From positions 1 through 6,744 of the forward strand of contig JACMOF010000032.1 of NCBI GenBank assembly GCA_014378155.1: a DNA stretch of 6,744 bases, written 5' to 3'. Below the pieces are notes generated by a model. The model worked only from the letters and a program-made list of their open reading frames with translations. It was not told where the DNA came from and did no database searches. The DNA is from Caulobacter sp. GTDB lineage: Bacteria > Pseudomonadota > Alphaproteobacteria > Caulobacterales > Caulobacteraceae. The position numbers and the translations under genes were made by a program. Position 1 is the stretch's first letter. Each line of letters starts with the position of its first letter. Shown here one piece after another: positions 1 through 5,336 of the stretch.

Positions 1-2
1 CG

Positions 3-119
3 CGTTCGTCGGTGCGTCAGCCGCTCTTGCCGCCCATCGCCTGGGGGCGCCTGATCGTCTTGGGCGCCAGCGTGGCCGCCTGGGTCGGGATCATCGCGGC
101 GATGCGCGCCCTTTTTTGA
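3..119 (+). CDS. 3' end of a small membrane protein (partial)
   Basis: The reading frame is open from the left edge of the window and ends at TGA 117-119, giving 38 visible residues. Residues 12-36 (from PIAWGR to AAMRAL) form a hydrophobic, tryptophan-flanked stretch with an arginine on each side, which looks like one C-terminal transmembrane helix. I do not recognise the family and the start lies outside the window. It converges on gshA, with a repeat copy between the two genes. The opposite strand also has an open frame here (17-229, GTG start), but that frame begins inside the repeat and its C-terminal half is antisense to this helix. I prefer the plus-strand reading. Confidence 0.5.
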   Translation, partial: RSSVRQPLLPPIAWGRLIVLGASVAAWVGIIAAMRALF

Positions 120-158
120 GGCGCAAGCGTCTCGAGGTCCGCTTGGAGCTTTTCCCGA

Positions 159-173
159 CCTGACTGCGTCAGG
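159..173 (+). terminator. Weak terminator-like hairpin after the partial membrane gene
   Basis: CCTGAC (159-164) and GTCAGG (168-173) form a perfect 6-bp stem with a 3-nt loop, 40 nt after the stop at 119. A T-rich run (187-198) follows after 13 nt. That gap is too long for a classical intrinsic terminator, so the call is tentative. Confidence 0.25.
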
Positions 174-179
174 CCGTGA

Positions 180-250
180 GCTCTAATCTTTTGTTTTGAC
201 GCATTTTTCTTCACGCGAACCGGAACCACTTCGCTCGAAAAATCCCCTAG
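180..250 (-). repeat. ~70 bp alphaproteobacterial interspersed repeat, copy A
   Basis: Read on the minus strand, this copy starts with CTAG overlapping the gshA stop codon and ends near GATTAGAGC. It shares two identical blocks with the copy at 4411-4480: a 13-nt block (TCGAGCGAAGTGG) and an 18-nt block (CGGTTCGCGTGAAGAAAA). It can fold on itself through GCGAA/TTCGC. It lies between two convergent genes and could end transcription from both sides. I know similar elements only from memory of alphaproteobacterial intergenic regions and give no family name. Confidence 0.75.
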
Positions 251-1605
251 TAGGCGAAATCCTCGAACACCCGATTGATGTCGCCCTTCCAGGCGCCGTG
301 ATACAGCGCCAGCAGGCGCTCGGCGGGCGTTACCCCGCTGTCGGCGATCTCTTCAAGTTCGCCCAGATAGATCGTCTCATCCAGAAAGCCGCCGTTGACG
401 TGGGCGCGCGCCTTCAGCCCTTGCCGGGCGATAGCGACGAAGTCCTTGGCCACGTCTTGGGCAGAGCGGCCGGCGACCTGAGCCTTCAGGCCCAGTTTCG
501 GCACGTCGCGACGCAGGCCAGCGCGATCCTCGGCCGTCCAGTCCTTGCAAATGTCCCACGCTGCGGCCAGCGCCGCGTCGTCATAAAACACGCCGGTCCA
601 TAGGGCTGGCAGAGCGCAGAGGCGGCTCCAAGGTCCGGCATCGGCGCCGCGCATCTCCAGATAGGTCTTCAGCCGCACCTCGGGAAACAGGGTGGTGGTG
701 TGGTCGGCCCAGTCCTTGATCGAGGCGCGCTCGCCCGGAAGTTCGCCGATCTTGCCGTCGATGAAGTCGCTGAAGCTGCGGCCGGCCAGGTCGATATAGC
801 GGTCGCCGCGCTTGGCGAAATACATCGGCACGTCCAGGGCGTAGCGGGCGTAGCGCTCGAAGTCGAACCCGTCCTCGAACACGAAGTCCAGCAGGCCGGT
901 GCGGTCGGGGTCGGTGTCGTTCCAGACATCGGCGCGGGCCGACAGAAAGCCGTTGGGCTTGCCCTCGGTGAACGGCGAATTGGCGAACAGGGCGGTGACG
1001 ATCGGCTGCAGGGCCAGGCTCATGCGGAACTTGGCGACCATGTCGGCTTCGCTGGAGAAGTCGAGATTGGCCTGCACCGTGCAGGTGCGCAGCATCATGT
1101 CCAGGCCCAGGCCGCCGACCTTGGGCATGTAGTTGCGCATGATCACGTAGCGGCCCTTGGGCATGATCGGCACCTGCTCGCGCTTCCATAGCGGCGAGAA
1201 GCCCAAGCCGAGAAAGCCCAGGCCAAGCTCGTCGGCCACGGTCTTGACCTCGTCCAGGTGCTGGCCGGTCTCCTCGCAGATGTCGTGCATGGTCAGCAGC
1301 GGCGCGCCGCTCAGCTCGAACTGGCCGCCGGGCTCCAGGCTGACATTGGCGCCGTTGCGCTCCAGCCCGATGATCACCTCGCCTTCCATCACCGGCTTCC
1401 AGCCAAAACGCTGCAGGCCGGTGAGCAGGGCGTGCACGCCCTTGTCGCCCTCATAGGGCACGGGCGTATGGTCCTTGAGGTAGAAGCCGAACTTCTCGTG
1501 CTCGGCGCCGACCCGGAAAGCCTCCTTGGGCTTGGAGCCCGAGGCGAAATAGGCGGTCAGATCGTCGAGCGTCAGCGGACGCTCCTGGCTCGCGGCTTGC
1601 GCCAT
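247..1605 (-). CDS. gshA: Glutamate-cysteine ligase (gamma-glutamylcysteine synthetase)
   Basis: This cytoplasmic enzyme joins L-glutamate and L-cysteine at the expense of ATP, the first and rate-limiting step of glutathione synthesis. The 452-residue length and motifs fit the plant/alphaproteobacterial class rather than the enterobacterial GshA class. Visible motifs are GAEHEKFGF (33-41), EPGGQFELSG (91-100), GRYVIMRNYMPK (151-162), TCTVQANLDFSS (174-185), a conserved block at 208-237 containing ANSPFTEGKPNG, and YLEMRGADAGPW (315-326). The frame is complete. The ATG at 1603-1605 has a strong Shine-Dalgarno sequence, GGGAGGG (plus-strand 1613-1619), 7 nt upstream. The ATG at 1610-1612 is in another frame. 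rsmE lies upstream in the same orientation, now about 2 kb away, so gshA probably needs its own promoter. A possible leader switch is listed separately. Confidence 0.96.
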   Translation of the reverse strand: MAQAASQERPLTLDDLTAYFASGSKPKEAFRVGAEHEKFGFYLKDHTPVPYEGDKGVHALLTGLQRFGWKPVMEGEVIIGLERNGANVSLEPGGQFELSGAPLLTMHDICEETGQHLDEVKTVADELGLGFLGLGFSPLWKREQVPIMPKGRYVIMRNYMPKVGGLGLDMMLRTCTVQANLDFSSEADMVAKFRMSLALQPIVTALFANSPFTEGKPNGFLSARADVWNDTDPDRTGLLDFVFEDGFDFERYARYALDVPMYFAKRGDRYIDLAGRSFSDFIDGKIGELPGERASIKDWADHTTTLFPEVRLKTYLEMRGADAGPWSRLCALPALWTGVFYDDAALAAAWDICKDWTAEDRAGLRRDVPKLGLKAQVAGRSAQDVAKDFVAIARQGLKARAHVNGGFLDETIYLGELEEIADSGVTPAERLLALYHGAWKGDINRVFEDFAY

Positions 1606-1612
1606 CGGTCAT

Positions 1613-1653
1613 CCCTCCCAAAACACGCATCAAGAAGGGAGGGCAAACCCTCC
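1613..1653 (-). promoter_or_regulatory. gshA leader with alternative hairpins around the ribosome binding site
   Basis: In minus-strand order the leader has GGAGGG (1653-1648), loop TTTG, CCCTCCC (1643-1637), a 17-nt spacer and the Shine-Dalgarno GGGAGGG (1619-1613). The central CCCTCCC can pair with the upstream GGAGGG (6 bp, 4-nt loop) or with all 7 nt of the Shine-Dalgarno sequence. The two pairings exclude each other, which is the layout of a translational on/off switch. A regulatory role is inferred from pairing alone. Confidence 0.4.
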
Positions 1654-1855
1654 GACCCGCCCGCGAACTGTCGTGCAGCGCAGTAGGGCGTTTTCTTAGC
1701 GAACCTCAAGAGGGCGCGCACAGGGTTTTGCAATGGGTGAGGTTTAGTTTGGTCCTCAATCCAGCGACCGAGAAGCTCAACGTGCTCACCAGAGCCATGA
1801 GTGACCAAAGAGTTGACTTCACCGGCCAGACTCACCCCTTACTTGCAATTAGATT

Positions 1856-1863
1856 GGGGGAGG
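1856..1863 (+). promoter_or_regulatory. Ribosome binding site that decides the TcmP start
   Basis: The purine block GGGGGAGG ends 8 nt before the ATG at 1872. The in-frame ATG at 1728 has no comparable site. This supports the shorter 312-residue protein, which begins just before the conserved-looking HYFGGAWTEVKL block. No convincing promoter could be placed. A TTGACT at 1813-1818 could be a -35, but no good -10 follows at the expected distance. Confidence 0.75.
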
Positions 1864-1871
1864 CAAAAATC

Positions 1872-2810
1872 ATGGCAATTGAGGACGACGTTTCGGCTGA
1901 GCATTATTTCGGAGGCGCATGGACCGAGGTTAAATTGGATGCGATCAGCGAATATCTTCAATTTTATACCTCCGCGCTGAAAAGCTCGAAATTTAGCCTT
2001 TGGTATGTAGACGCGTTTGCCGGAAGCGGGGAGCGGACAGCCACAGTTGAGCGGGGCGGGATTTTCGACGGAAGCCCCTTACGCTGGGAACATGTGCAAC
2101 TTGATGGGTCTGCAAAGCGCGCACTGGCGATCGAACCCGCCTTCAGCGCTTACATATTTATCGAACAAGACACCGGAAGATTCGCGTCACTTACAAAGCT
2201 GAGTACAGAGCACGCCGATCGCGAAATCGTTTGCAAGCCAGCCGAGGCAAACGCCGCCCTTGCAGAGGTTTTTCTCTCGCCTCCGTGGTCAGGACAACGG
2301 CAGGGAAACGGCCCTCTACGGGCGGTGGTGTTTCTCGACCCCTACGGGATGTCGGTGAAGTGGAAAACTCTTGAGATGCTCGCCAAAACTGCCGCTGTCG
2401 ACGTTTGGTATCTATTCCCGCTGAACGCGGTAGTGCGCCAATTGGCCAAAAAGTATGAGGCTATCGACGCCGCAAAGCAGGCGAAGTTAGATGAAATATT
2501 CGGCTGCAACGACTGGAGGACGGCGCTCTACGAGACCGACGTTAAAAGAGACCTTTTCGATGAAATATCCGAAAAAACGACAAGGGCCGCTAACCAGCGC
2601 CAAATCGAAACGTATGCGGCACAGCGCCTGCGAACAGTATTCAGCTACGTTTCGGATCCAGTTCCACTCCTGACTGATAGAGGAGCACAGCTATTTTCGC
2701 TATTTTGCATGTCTCATGGTGGACCGAGGGCGCAGGCTCTCATTCAAAAAGGTGTCAACCACGTCCTTAAGAAATATGCACCGGCATCTCGTCAAAGGTT
2801 CGCCCTTTGA
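1872..2810 (+). CDS. tcmP: Three-Cys-motif partner protein TcmP (methyltransferase-like)
   Basis: This protein belongs to the uncharacterised TcmP family, named for being encoded beside the three-cysteine DUF5131/Gp37-Gp68 family, as it is here. From the chosen start it has 312 residues. The N-terminal FGGAWTEVKLDAISEYL (13-29) is typical of the family. YVDAFAGSG (45-53) resembles motif I, the S-adenosylmethionine-binding loop of class I methyltransferases; AYIFIEQD (93-100) resembles the acidic end of motif II; and VVFLDPYGM (152-160) sits where the catalytic DPPY-type motif IV would be, but reads DPYG. A SHGGPRAQALI block (281-291) lies near the C terminus. I infer a Rossmann-fold methyltransferase-like enzyme acting on a nucleic acid or on its partner; the substrate is unknown. 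Hand-counted GC of 1921-2040 is about 52%, well below the flanking genes, which suggests recent transfer. Its last 44 bp are antisense to the end of the DUF5131 gene. Confidence 0.85.
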   Translation: MAIEDDVSAEHYFGGAWTEVKLDAISEYLQFYTSALKSSKFSLWYVDAFAGSGERTATVERGGIFDGSPLRWEHVQLDGSAKRALAIEPAFSAYIFIEQDTGRFASLTKLSTEHADREIVCKPAEANAALAEVFLSPPWSGQRQGNGPLRAVVFLDPYGMSVKWKTLEMLAKTAAVDVWYLFPLNAVVRQLAKKYEAIDAAKQAKLDEIFGCNDWRTALYETDVKRDLFDEISEKTTRAANQRQIETYAAQRLRTVFSYVSDPVPLLTDRGAQLFSLFCMSHGGPRAQALIQKGVNHVLKKYAPASRQRFAL

Positions 2811-3522
2811 AAGTGCGGCCCGCTGCCTTTTTATTCCGGCCACCCCATTGCTTGAAGAAGAATGCAGTGCCGGTAGAGCGACATATATCTTCGATTTCCT
2901 CGACCCATATCTCTTCCATCGGACGACTCTTCGGCCCGGATTCTCCGCCGACAATTGCCCAGTGAATGTTGGTGAGATCCACGCCACTCACTGATCCGAT
3001 AAGTGGCTCAAATGAGATAAAGCGTGTCACCGCAACGGTCGCGCGAAGCTCTTCAACACGATCGAGGACAGCGGCATTTTCCACGCTAGTACCAACCCAA
3101 ACGTTTTGCAGTACAGGGAAGCGATCACTGCCCAAAAGTAGTCGCATGCGCTCCGGTCGCTTGGTCAGTATTTGATAAGTGTGCTGCGGTGTAGCGGCCA
3201 TCACGCTCCAAACGCGCGCAATAAATTCTACAGGAACTTCATCGTGGAAGAGGTCCGACATCGAATTGACGAACACGCGGCGCGGCTTCCGCCATCCAAG
3301 CGGCGCAATCAGCGCGACGTCATCTGTAACTACTTTGCCCGTCCAGATATGGCGCCCACCGGACTTCCGAGTGAGACCTTGGTATTTCTCCGTGCCCATC
3401 GCTTGCAAGCGAGCGGCCATCCGCATTGCGTAGCAATTGGTACACCCTGCAGTGGCAATAGTGCAGCCAGCTACGGGGTTCCAAGTTACGTCGGTCCATT
3501 CAATCGAAGACGTTTGCGCCAT
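2767..3522 (-). CDS. DUF5131 family (phage Gp37/Gp68-like) three-cysteine protein, SOS-box controlled
   Basis: This is the three-cysteine partner of TcmP, 251 residues from the chosen start. C20, C27 and C30 form CX6CX2C within GCTIATAGCTNCYA, resembling the iron-sulfur-binding motif of radical-SAM enzymes (usually CX3CX2C). Other family-like blocks are NSMSDLFH (86-93), QILTKRPERM (117-126), NVWVGTSVEN (140-149), RFISFEPLIG (167-176), WAIVGGESGPKSRPM (188-202), FFFKQWGG (221-228) and the terminal RTFDEMP (241-247). The ATG at 3520-3522 is preceded by GGAGAG and starts the usual SSIEWTDVTWNP region. A longer frame from TTG 3568-3570 would run through the promoter and is rejected. A perfect LexA box overlaps the predicted -10, so DNA-damage induction is expected. 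The function is unknown. A repair or modification role by analogy with spore photoproduct lyase, another radical-SAM enzyme, is only inference. Sampled GC is 53-55%. Confidence 0.87.
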   Translation of the reverse strand: MAQTSSIEWTDVTWNPVAGCTIATAGCTNCYAMRMAARLQAMGTEKYQGLTRKSGGRHIWTGKVVTDDVALIAPLGWRKPRRVFVNSMSDLFHDEVPVEFIARVWSVMAATPQHTYQILTKRPERMRLLLGSDRFPVLQNVWVGTSVENAAVLDRVEELRATVAVTRFISFEPLIGSVSGVDLTNIHWAIVGGESGPKSRPMEEIWVEEIEDICRSTGTAFFFKQWGGRNKKAAGRTFKGRTFDEMPVHIS

Positions 3523-3539
3523 CGAAACTCTCCAAGATG

Positions 3540-3554
3540 GAACATAGCACGAAC
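3540..3554 (-). promoter_or_regulatory. LexA (SOS) box, GTTC-N7-GTTC, exact match
   Basis: On the minus strand GTTC (3554-3551), seven bases, then GTTC (3543-3540). This direct repeat is the established LexA target in alphaproteobacteria, including Caulobacter, Rhodobacter and rhizobia. It lies 18-32 nt upstream of the DUF5131 ATG and covers the predicted -10 element, the right place for a repressor. Scanning by eye found no other exact copy in the window in either orientation. Confidence 0.8.
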
Positions 3555-3570
3555 AGGCAAGAATCTTCAA
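3541..3570 (-). promoter_or_regulatory. Predicted sigma-70-type promoter of the DUF5131 gene
   Basis: On the minus strand TTGAAG (3570-3565) serves as -35, with an 18-nt spacer and TATGTT (3546-3541) as -10. Each matches four of six consensus bases. Transcription would start near 3535-3533, giving a leader of about a dozen bases carrying GGAGAG. The overlap with the LexA box supports the assignment. Confidence 0.5.
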
Positions 3571-3630
3571 GAGAGTCTACTTGAGTTAACGAAGTCCAAA
3601 GATCGCTGACTGCGTCGCCCTTATGTCACT

Positions 3631-3662
3631 CGCGAAGGGTGCATCCCGCACGACCCCTCGCG
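3631..3662 (-). terminator. Hairpin downstream of rsmE
   Basis: CGCGA (3631-3635) pairs with TCGCG (3658-3662) and GGGT (3637-3640) with ACCC (3653-3656), with one A-C mismatch and a 12-nt loop. It starts 22 nt after the rsmE stop. No U-run follows on the minus strand, so it may be a 3'-end-protecting structure rather than a classical intrinsic terminator. Confidence 0.3.
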
Positions 3663-3684
3663 CTCAACCTGGCAGTGAGCCTTA

Positions 3685-4401
3685 CTACCGCCAATCCCCT
3701 GCCGCCGCCTGCCACAGGGTCATGGCGGCGATCGCCGCCGTATCCGCGCGCAGGATGCGGGGGCCCAGAGACACCGGGATGACGAAGGGCAGCGACCGCA
3801 GGCGTTCGCGCTCCTCCGGCGCGAAGCCGCCTTCGGGGCCGATCAGGATGGCGGCCGGCGGGGCCGTAGCGGCCAAGGCCTCGATCATCGGCCGGGCGTC
3901 GCCGCCCTCGTCGCAGAAGATCAGCCGGCGCGCCGGGTCCCAGTCATCGAGAATCTTTTCCAGCTTCATGGGGTCGTCGATCACCGGCACATCCAGCCGT
4001 CCGGTCTGCTCGGCGGCCTCGATGGCGATGGCGTCCAGCCGCCCCAATTTCAGGAAATCCACATTGGTCCGCCGGGTCTGGGTCAGGCGCACGCGGCGCG
4101 CGCCCAGTTCCGCGGCCTTCTCGACGATGGTCTCGACCCGGCCGCGCTTGACCATGGCCACCACCAGGTCGAGGTCCGGCGCATGGTCCTGCTCGCGGGT
4201 CTGTTCCTCGCAGCGTAACAGGCAGCCGCGCTTGCCGGCCTCGGTCAGGCTGGCGCGCCACTCGCCATCTTGGCCGTTGAACACCAGGATCTCGGCGCCG
4301 ACCTCCAGCCGCATCACGGCGGTCAGATAGCGCGACTGATCGACGGAGGGCGCGACGCCCGCGCCGAGCTTCAGGGGATGGGGAACGAAGAGACGGATCA
4401 T
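3685..4401 (-). CDS. rsmE: 16S rRNA (uracil-1498-N3)-methyltransferase RsmE
   Basis: This SPOUT-superfamily enzyme methylates N3 of U1498 in 16S rRNA, near the decoding centre of the small subunit, using S-adenosylmethionine. The 238-residue length is normal. An N-terminal PUA-like part begins MIRLFVPHP. The knotted C-terminal domain shows KRGRVETIVEKAAELG (85-100), IEAAEQTGR (127-135), ILIGPEGGF (185-193) and SLGPRILRADTAA (211-223), the last two forming the cofactor-binding trefoil-knot signature. The ATG at 4399-4401 is the natural start. Its weak ribosome binding site (AGAAGAG) lies inside a hairpin. It is divergent from the PPK2 gene, with a repeat copy in the shared upstream region. It shares orientation with gshA, and the TcmP/DUF5131 cassette now lies between them. 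Confidence 0.95.
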   Translation of the reverse strand: MIRLFVPHPLKLGAGVAPSVDQSRYLTAVMRLEVGAEILVFNGQDGEWRASLTEAGKRGCLLRCEEQTREQDHAPDLDLVVAMVKRGRVETIVEKAAELGARRVRLTQTRRTNVDFLKLGRLDAIAIEAAEQTGRLDVPVIDDPMKLEKILDDWDPARRLIFCDEGGDARPMIEALAATAPPAAILIGPEGGFAPEERERLRSLPFVIPVSLGPRILRADTAAIAAMTLWQAAAGDWR

Positions 4402-4403
4402 GG

Positions 4404-4418
4404 CGCTCTTCTAGAGCG
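4404..4418 (-). promoter_or_regulatory. Hairpin over the rsmE ribosome binding site
   Basis: CGCTCT (4404-4409) and AGAGCG (4413-4418) form a perfect 6-bp stem with a 3-nt loop, ending 2 nt before the rsmE start codon. It contains the only Shine-Dalgarno-like purines. It partly belongs to the end of the adjacent repeat, so the element could reduce rsmE translation. The effect is inferred. Confidence 0.35.
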
Positions 4419-4480
4419 TTTTCGAGCGAAGTGGATATCGGTTCGCGTGAAGAAAACGCGTAAAAACAACGACTCTAGCG
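4411..4480 (+). repeat. ~70 bp alphaproteobacterial interspersed repeat, copy B
   Basis: This is the second copy of the element at 180-250, in the opposite orientation. It runs from CTAGAGCG to CTCTAGCG. It folds as a long hairpin: GCGTTTTC (4416-4423) with GAAAACGC (4452-4459), and inside it GCGAA (4426-4430) with TTCGC (4442-4446). Unlike copy A it lies between two divergent genes, within the rsmE and PPK2 leaders. Confidence 0.8.
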
Positions 4481-4512
4481 CAACTGCACGTTCCGGGGGT
4501 AGGCTCTGCGCC

Positions 4513-5274
4513 ATGAGCAAGACCGACGACTACGAAGCCGAGCTTCGCGACCTGCAACTGGCCCTGGTCGGCCTGCAGCGACAGGCGATGAAAGAGGGCT
4601 GGAAAACCGTCGCGATCTTCGAAGGCCGCGACGCCGCCGGCAAGGACGGGGCCATCGCCCGGCTGACCGAGCACGCCCACCGCCGCGCCACCCAGGTGAT
4701 TTCCCTGCCCGCCCCCAGCGATCGCGAGCGTAGCGAGTGGTACTTCCAGCGCTATGTCGGCCACCTGCCCGGCGCCGGCGAGGCCGTGGTGTTCATCCGC
4801 TCCTGGTACAACCGGGCCGGGGTCGAGCGGGTCATGGGCTTTTCCAAGCCCGACGAGCAGGAGCAGTTTCTGCGTGACGTGCCAGCCTTCGAGCTGATGC
4901 TGGTGCAGAACGGCGTGCGCCTGACCAAGTTCTGGCTCGACATCGACCGCGAGACCCAGGCCGAACGGCTGGAAGCGCGGCGCGAGGACCCGCTGAAGGC
5001 CTTCAAGGTCAGCGATCTGGACGCCGTGGCCCAGGCCAAGTGGGAAGACTACAGCGCCGCCCGCGACGAGATGCTGATGCGCACCCACTCGACCCCGGCG
5101 CCCTGGGTCTGCGTGCGCGCCAACCACAAGAAGGCCGCCCGACTGAACATCCTGCGCTACATGCTGCACGCCTCGGCCCCGAAAAAGCTGCTGAAGGGGA
5201 TAGAGCGGCCGGATTCCGAGGTGGTCTTCAAGTTCGAGCCGGCGGCGCTGACGGATGGGCGGCTGGCGCGCTGA
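4513..5274 (+). CDS. ppk2: Polyphosphate kinase 2 (PPK2 family, class I-like)
   Basis: PPK2 enzymes transfer phosphate between inorganic polyphosphate and nucleotides, usually making GTP or ATP from the diphosphates. The 253-residue single-domain protein has a Walker A loop GRDAAGKDG (38-46), ALPAP-like SLPAPSDRE (64-72), WYFQRYVGHLPGAGE (76-90), the Walker B/lid block SWYNRAGVERVMGF (97-110), a lid region REDPLKAFK (157-165) and the C-terminal APW and KKAARLN blocks. The ATG at 4513 has GGGGG (4495-4499) upstream; the frame is open further upstream but that part crosses the repeat and antisense rsmE. Residue 95, usually Asp in FDRSWYNR (from memory; some relatives have Asn), is Ile here (codon ATC 4795-4797). 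Activity may therefore be altered. High GC matches the host. Confidence 0.92.
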   Translation: MSKTDDYEAELRDLQLALVGLQRQAMKEGWKTVAIFEGRDAAGKDGAIARLTEHAHRRATQVISLPAPSDRERSEWYFQRYVGHLPGAGEAVVFIRSWYNRAGVERVMGFSKPDEQEQFLRDVPAFELMLVQNGVRLTKFWLDIDRETQAERLEARREDPLKAFKVSDLDAVAQAKWEDYSAARDEMLMRTHSTPAPWVCVRANHKKAARLNILRYMLHASAPKKLLKGIERPDSEVVFKFEPAALTDGRLAR

Positions 5275-5280
5275 GGGCTC

Positions 5281-5306
5281 GGCAACCCCGCATTTCGGGG
5301 CTTGCC
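5281..5306 (+). terminator. Hairpin after the PPK2 gene
   Basis: GGCAA (5281-5285) and CCCCG (5286-5290) pair with CGGGG (5296-5300) and TTGCC (5302-5306), with a 5-nt loop and one bulged C at 5301. It begins 7 nt after the PPK2 stop. There is no T-run, but the stem is strong and the place is right for a terminator or attenuator between PPK2 and the hydrolase gene. Confidence 0.5.
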
Positions 5307-5336
5307 CTCCCGGCCGGGCCGCATAGCATCGCGGTC

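Noticed and set aside
17..229. A 70-codon minus-strand frame with a GTG start, whose middle (SGREKLQADLE) loosely recalls the N-terminal coiled coil of GreA.
   Set aside because: Its first residues are a translation of the repeat element, its second half is antisense to a more convincing transmembrane tail, and the GreA-like resemblance is too short to rely on.
865..880. Two GAAC words close together inside gshA, resembling a LexA box.
   Set aside because: The spacing is 8 rather than 7 bases and it is deep inside a coding region.
700..1191. Long open frames on the strand opposite gshA, and similar ones opposite PPK2 and the hydrolase.
   Set aside because: They are antisense shadows produced by high-GC codon use and have no family motifs.
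1690..1705. Minus-strand GCTAAGAA as a Caulobacter sigma-73-type -10 for gshA.
   Set aside because: No TTGACG-like -35 lies at the required distance.
1572..1835. An 87-codon minus-strand frame upstream of gshA.
   Set aside because: It overlaps the start of gshA in another frame and the TcmP leader, and shows no recognisable motif.
1728..1871. A 48-residue N-terminal extension of TcmP.
   Set aside because: It lacks a ribosome binding site, while the ATG at 1872 has a very strong one and starts just before the family-like block.
3523..3570. A 16-residue N-terminal extension of the DUF5131 protein from a TTG codon, containing two cysteines.
   Set aside because: It would translate the -35, -10 and LexA box. 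The ATG at 3522 has a good ribosome binding site and the usual family start.
1700..3630. Short direct repeats at the cassette ends (TCAAGAG at 1707-1713 and 3567-3573) as a target-site duplication.
   Set aside because: Seven bases are expected by chance at this distance, and one copy lies inside the predicted DUF5131 promoter.
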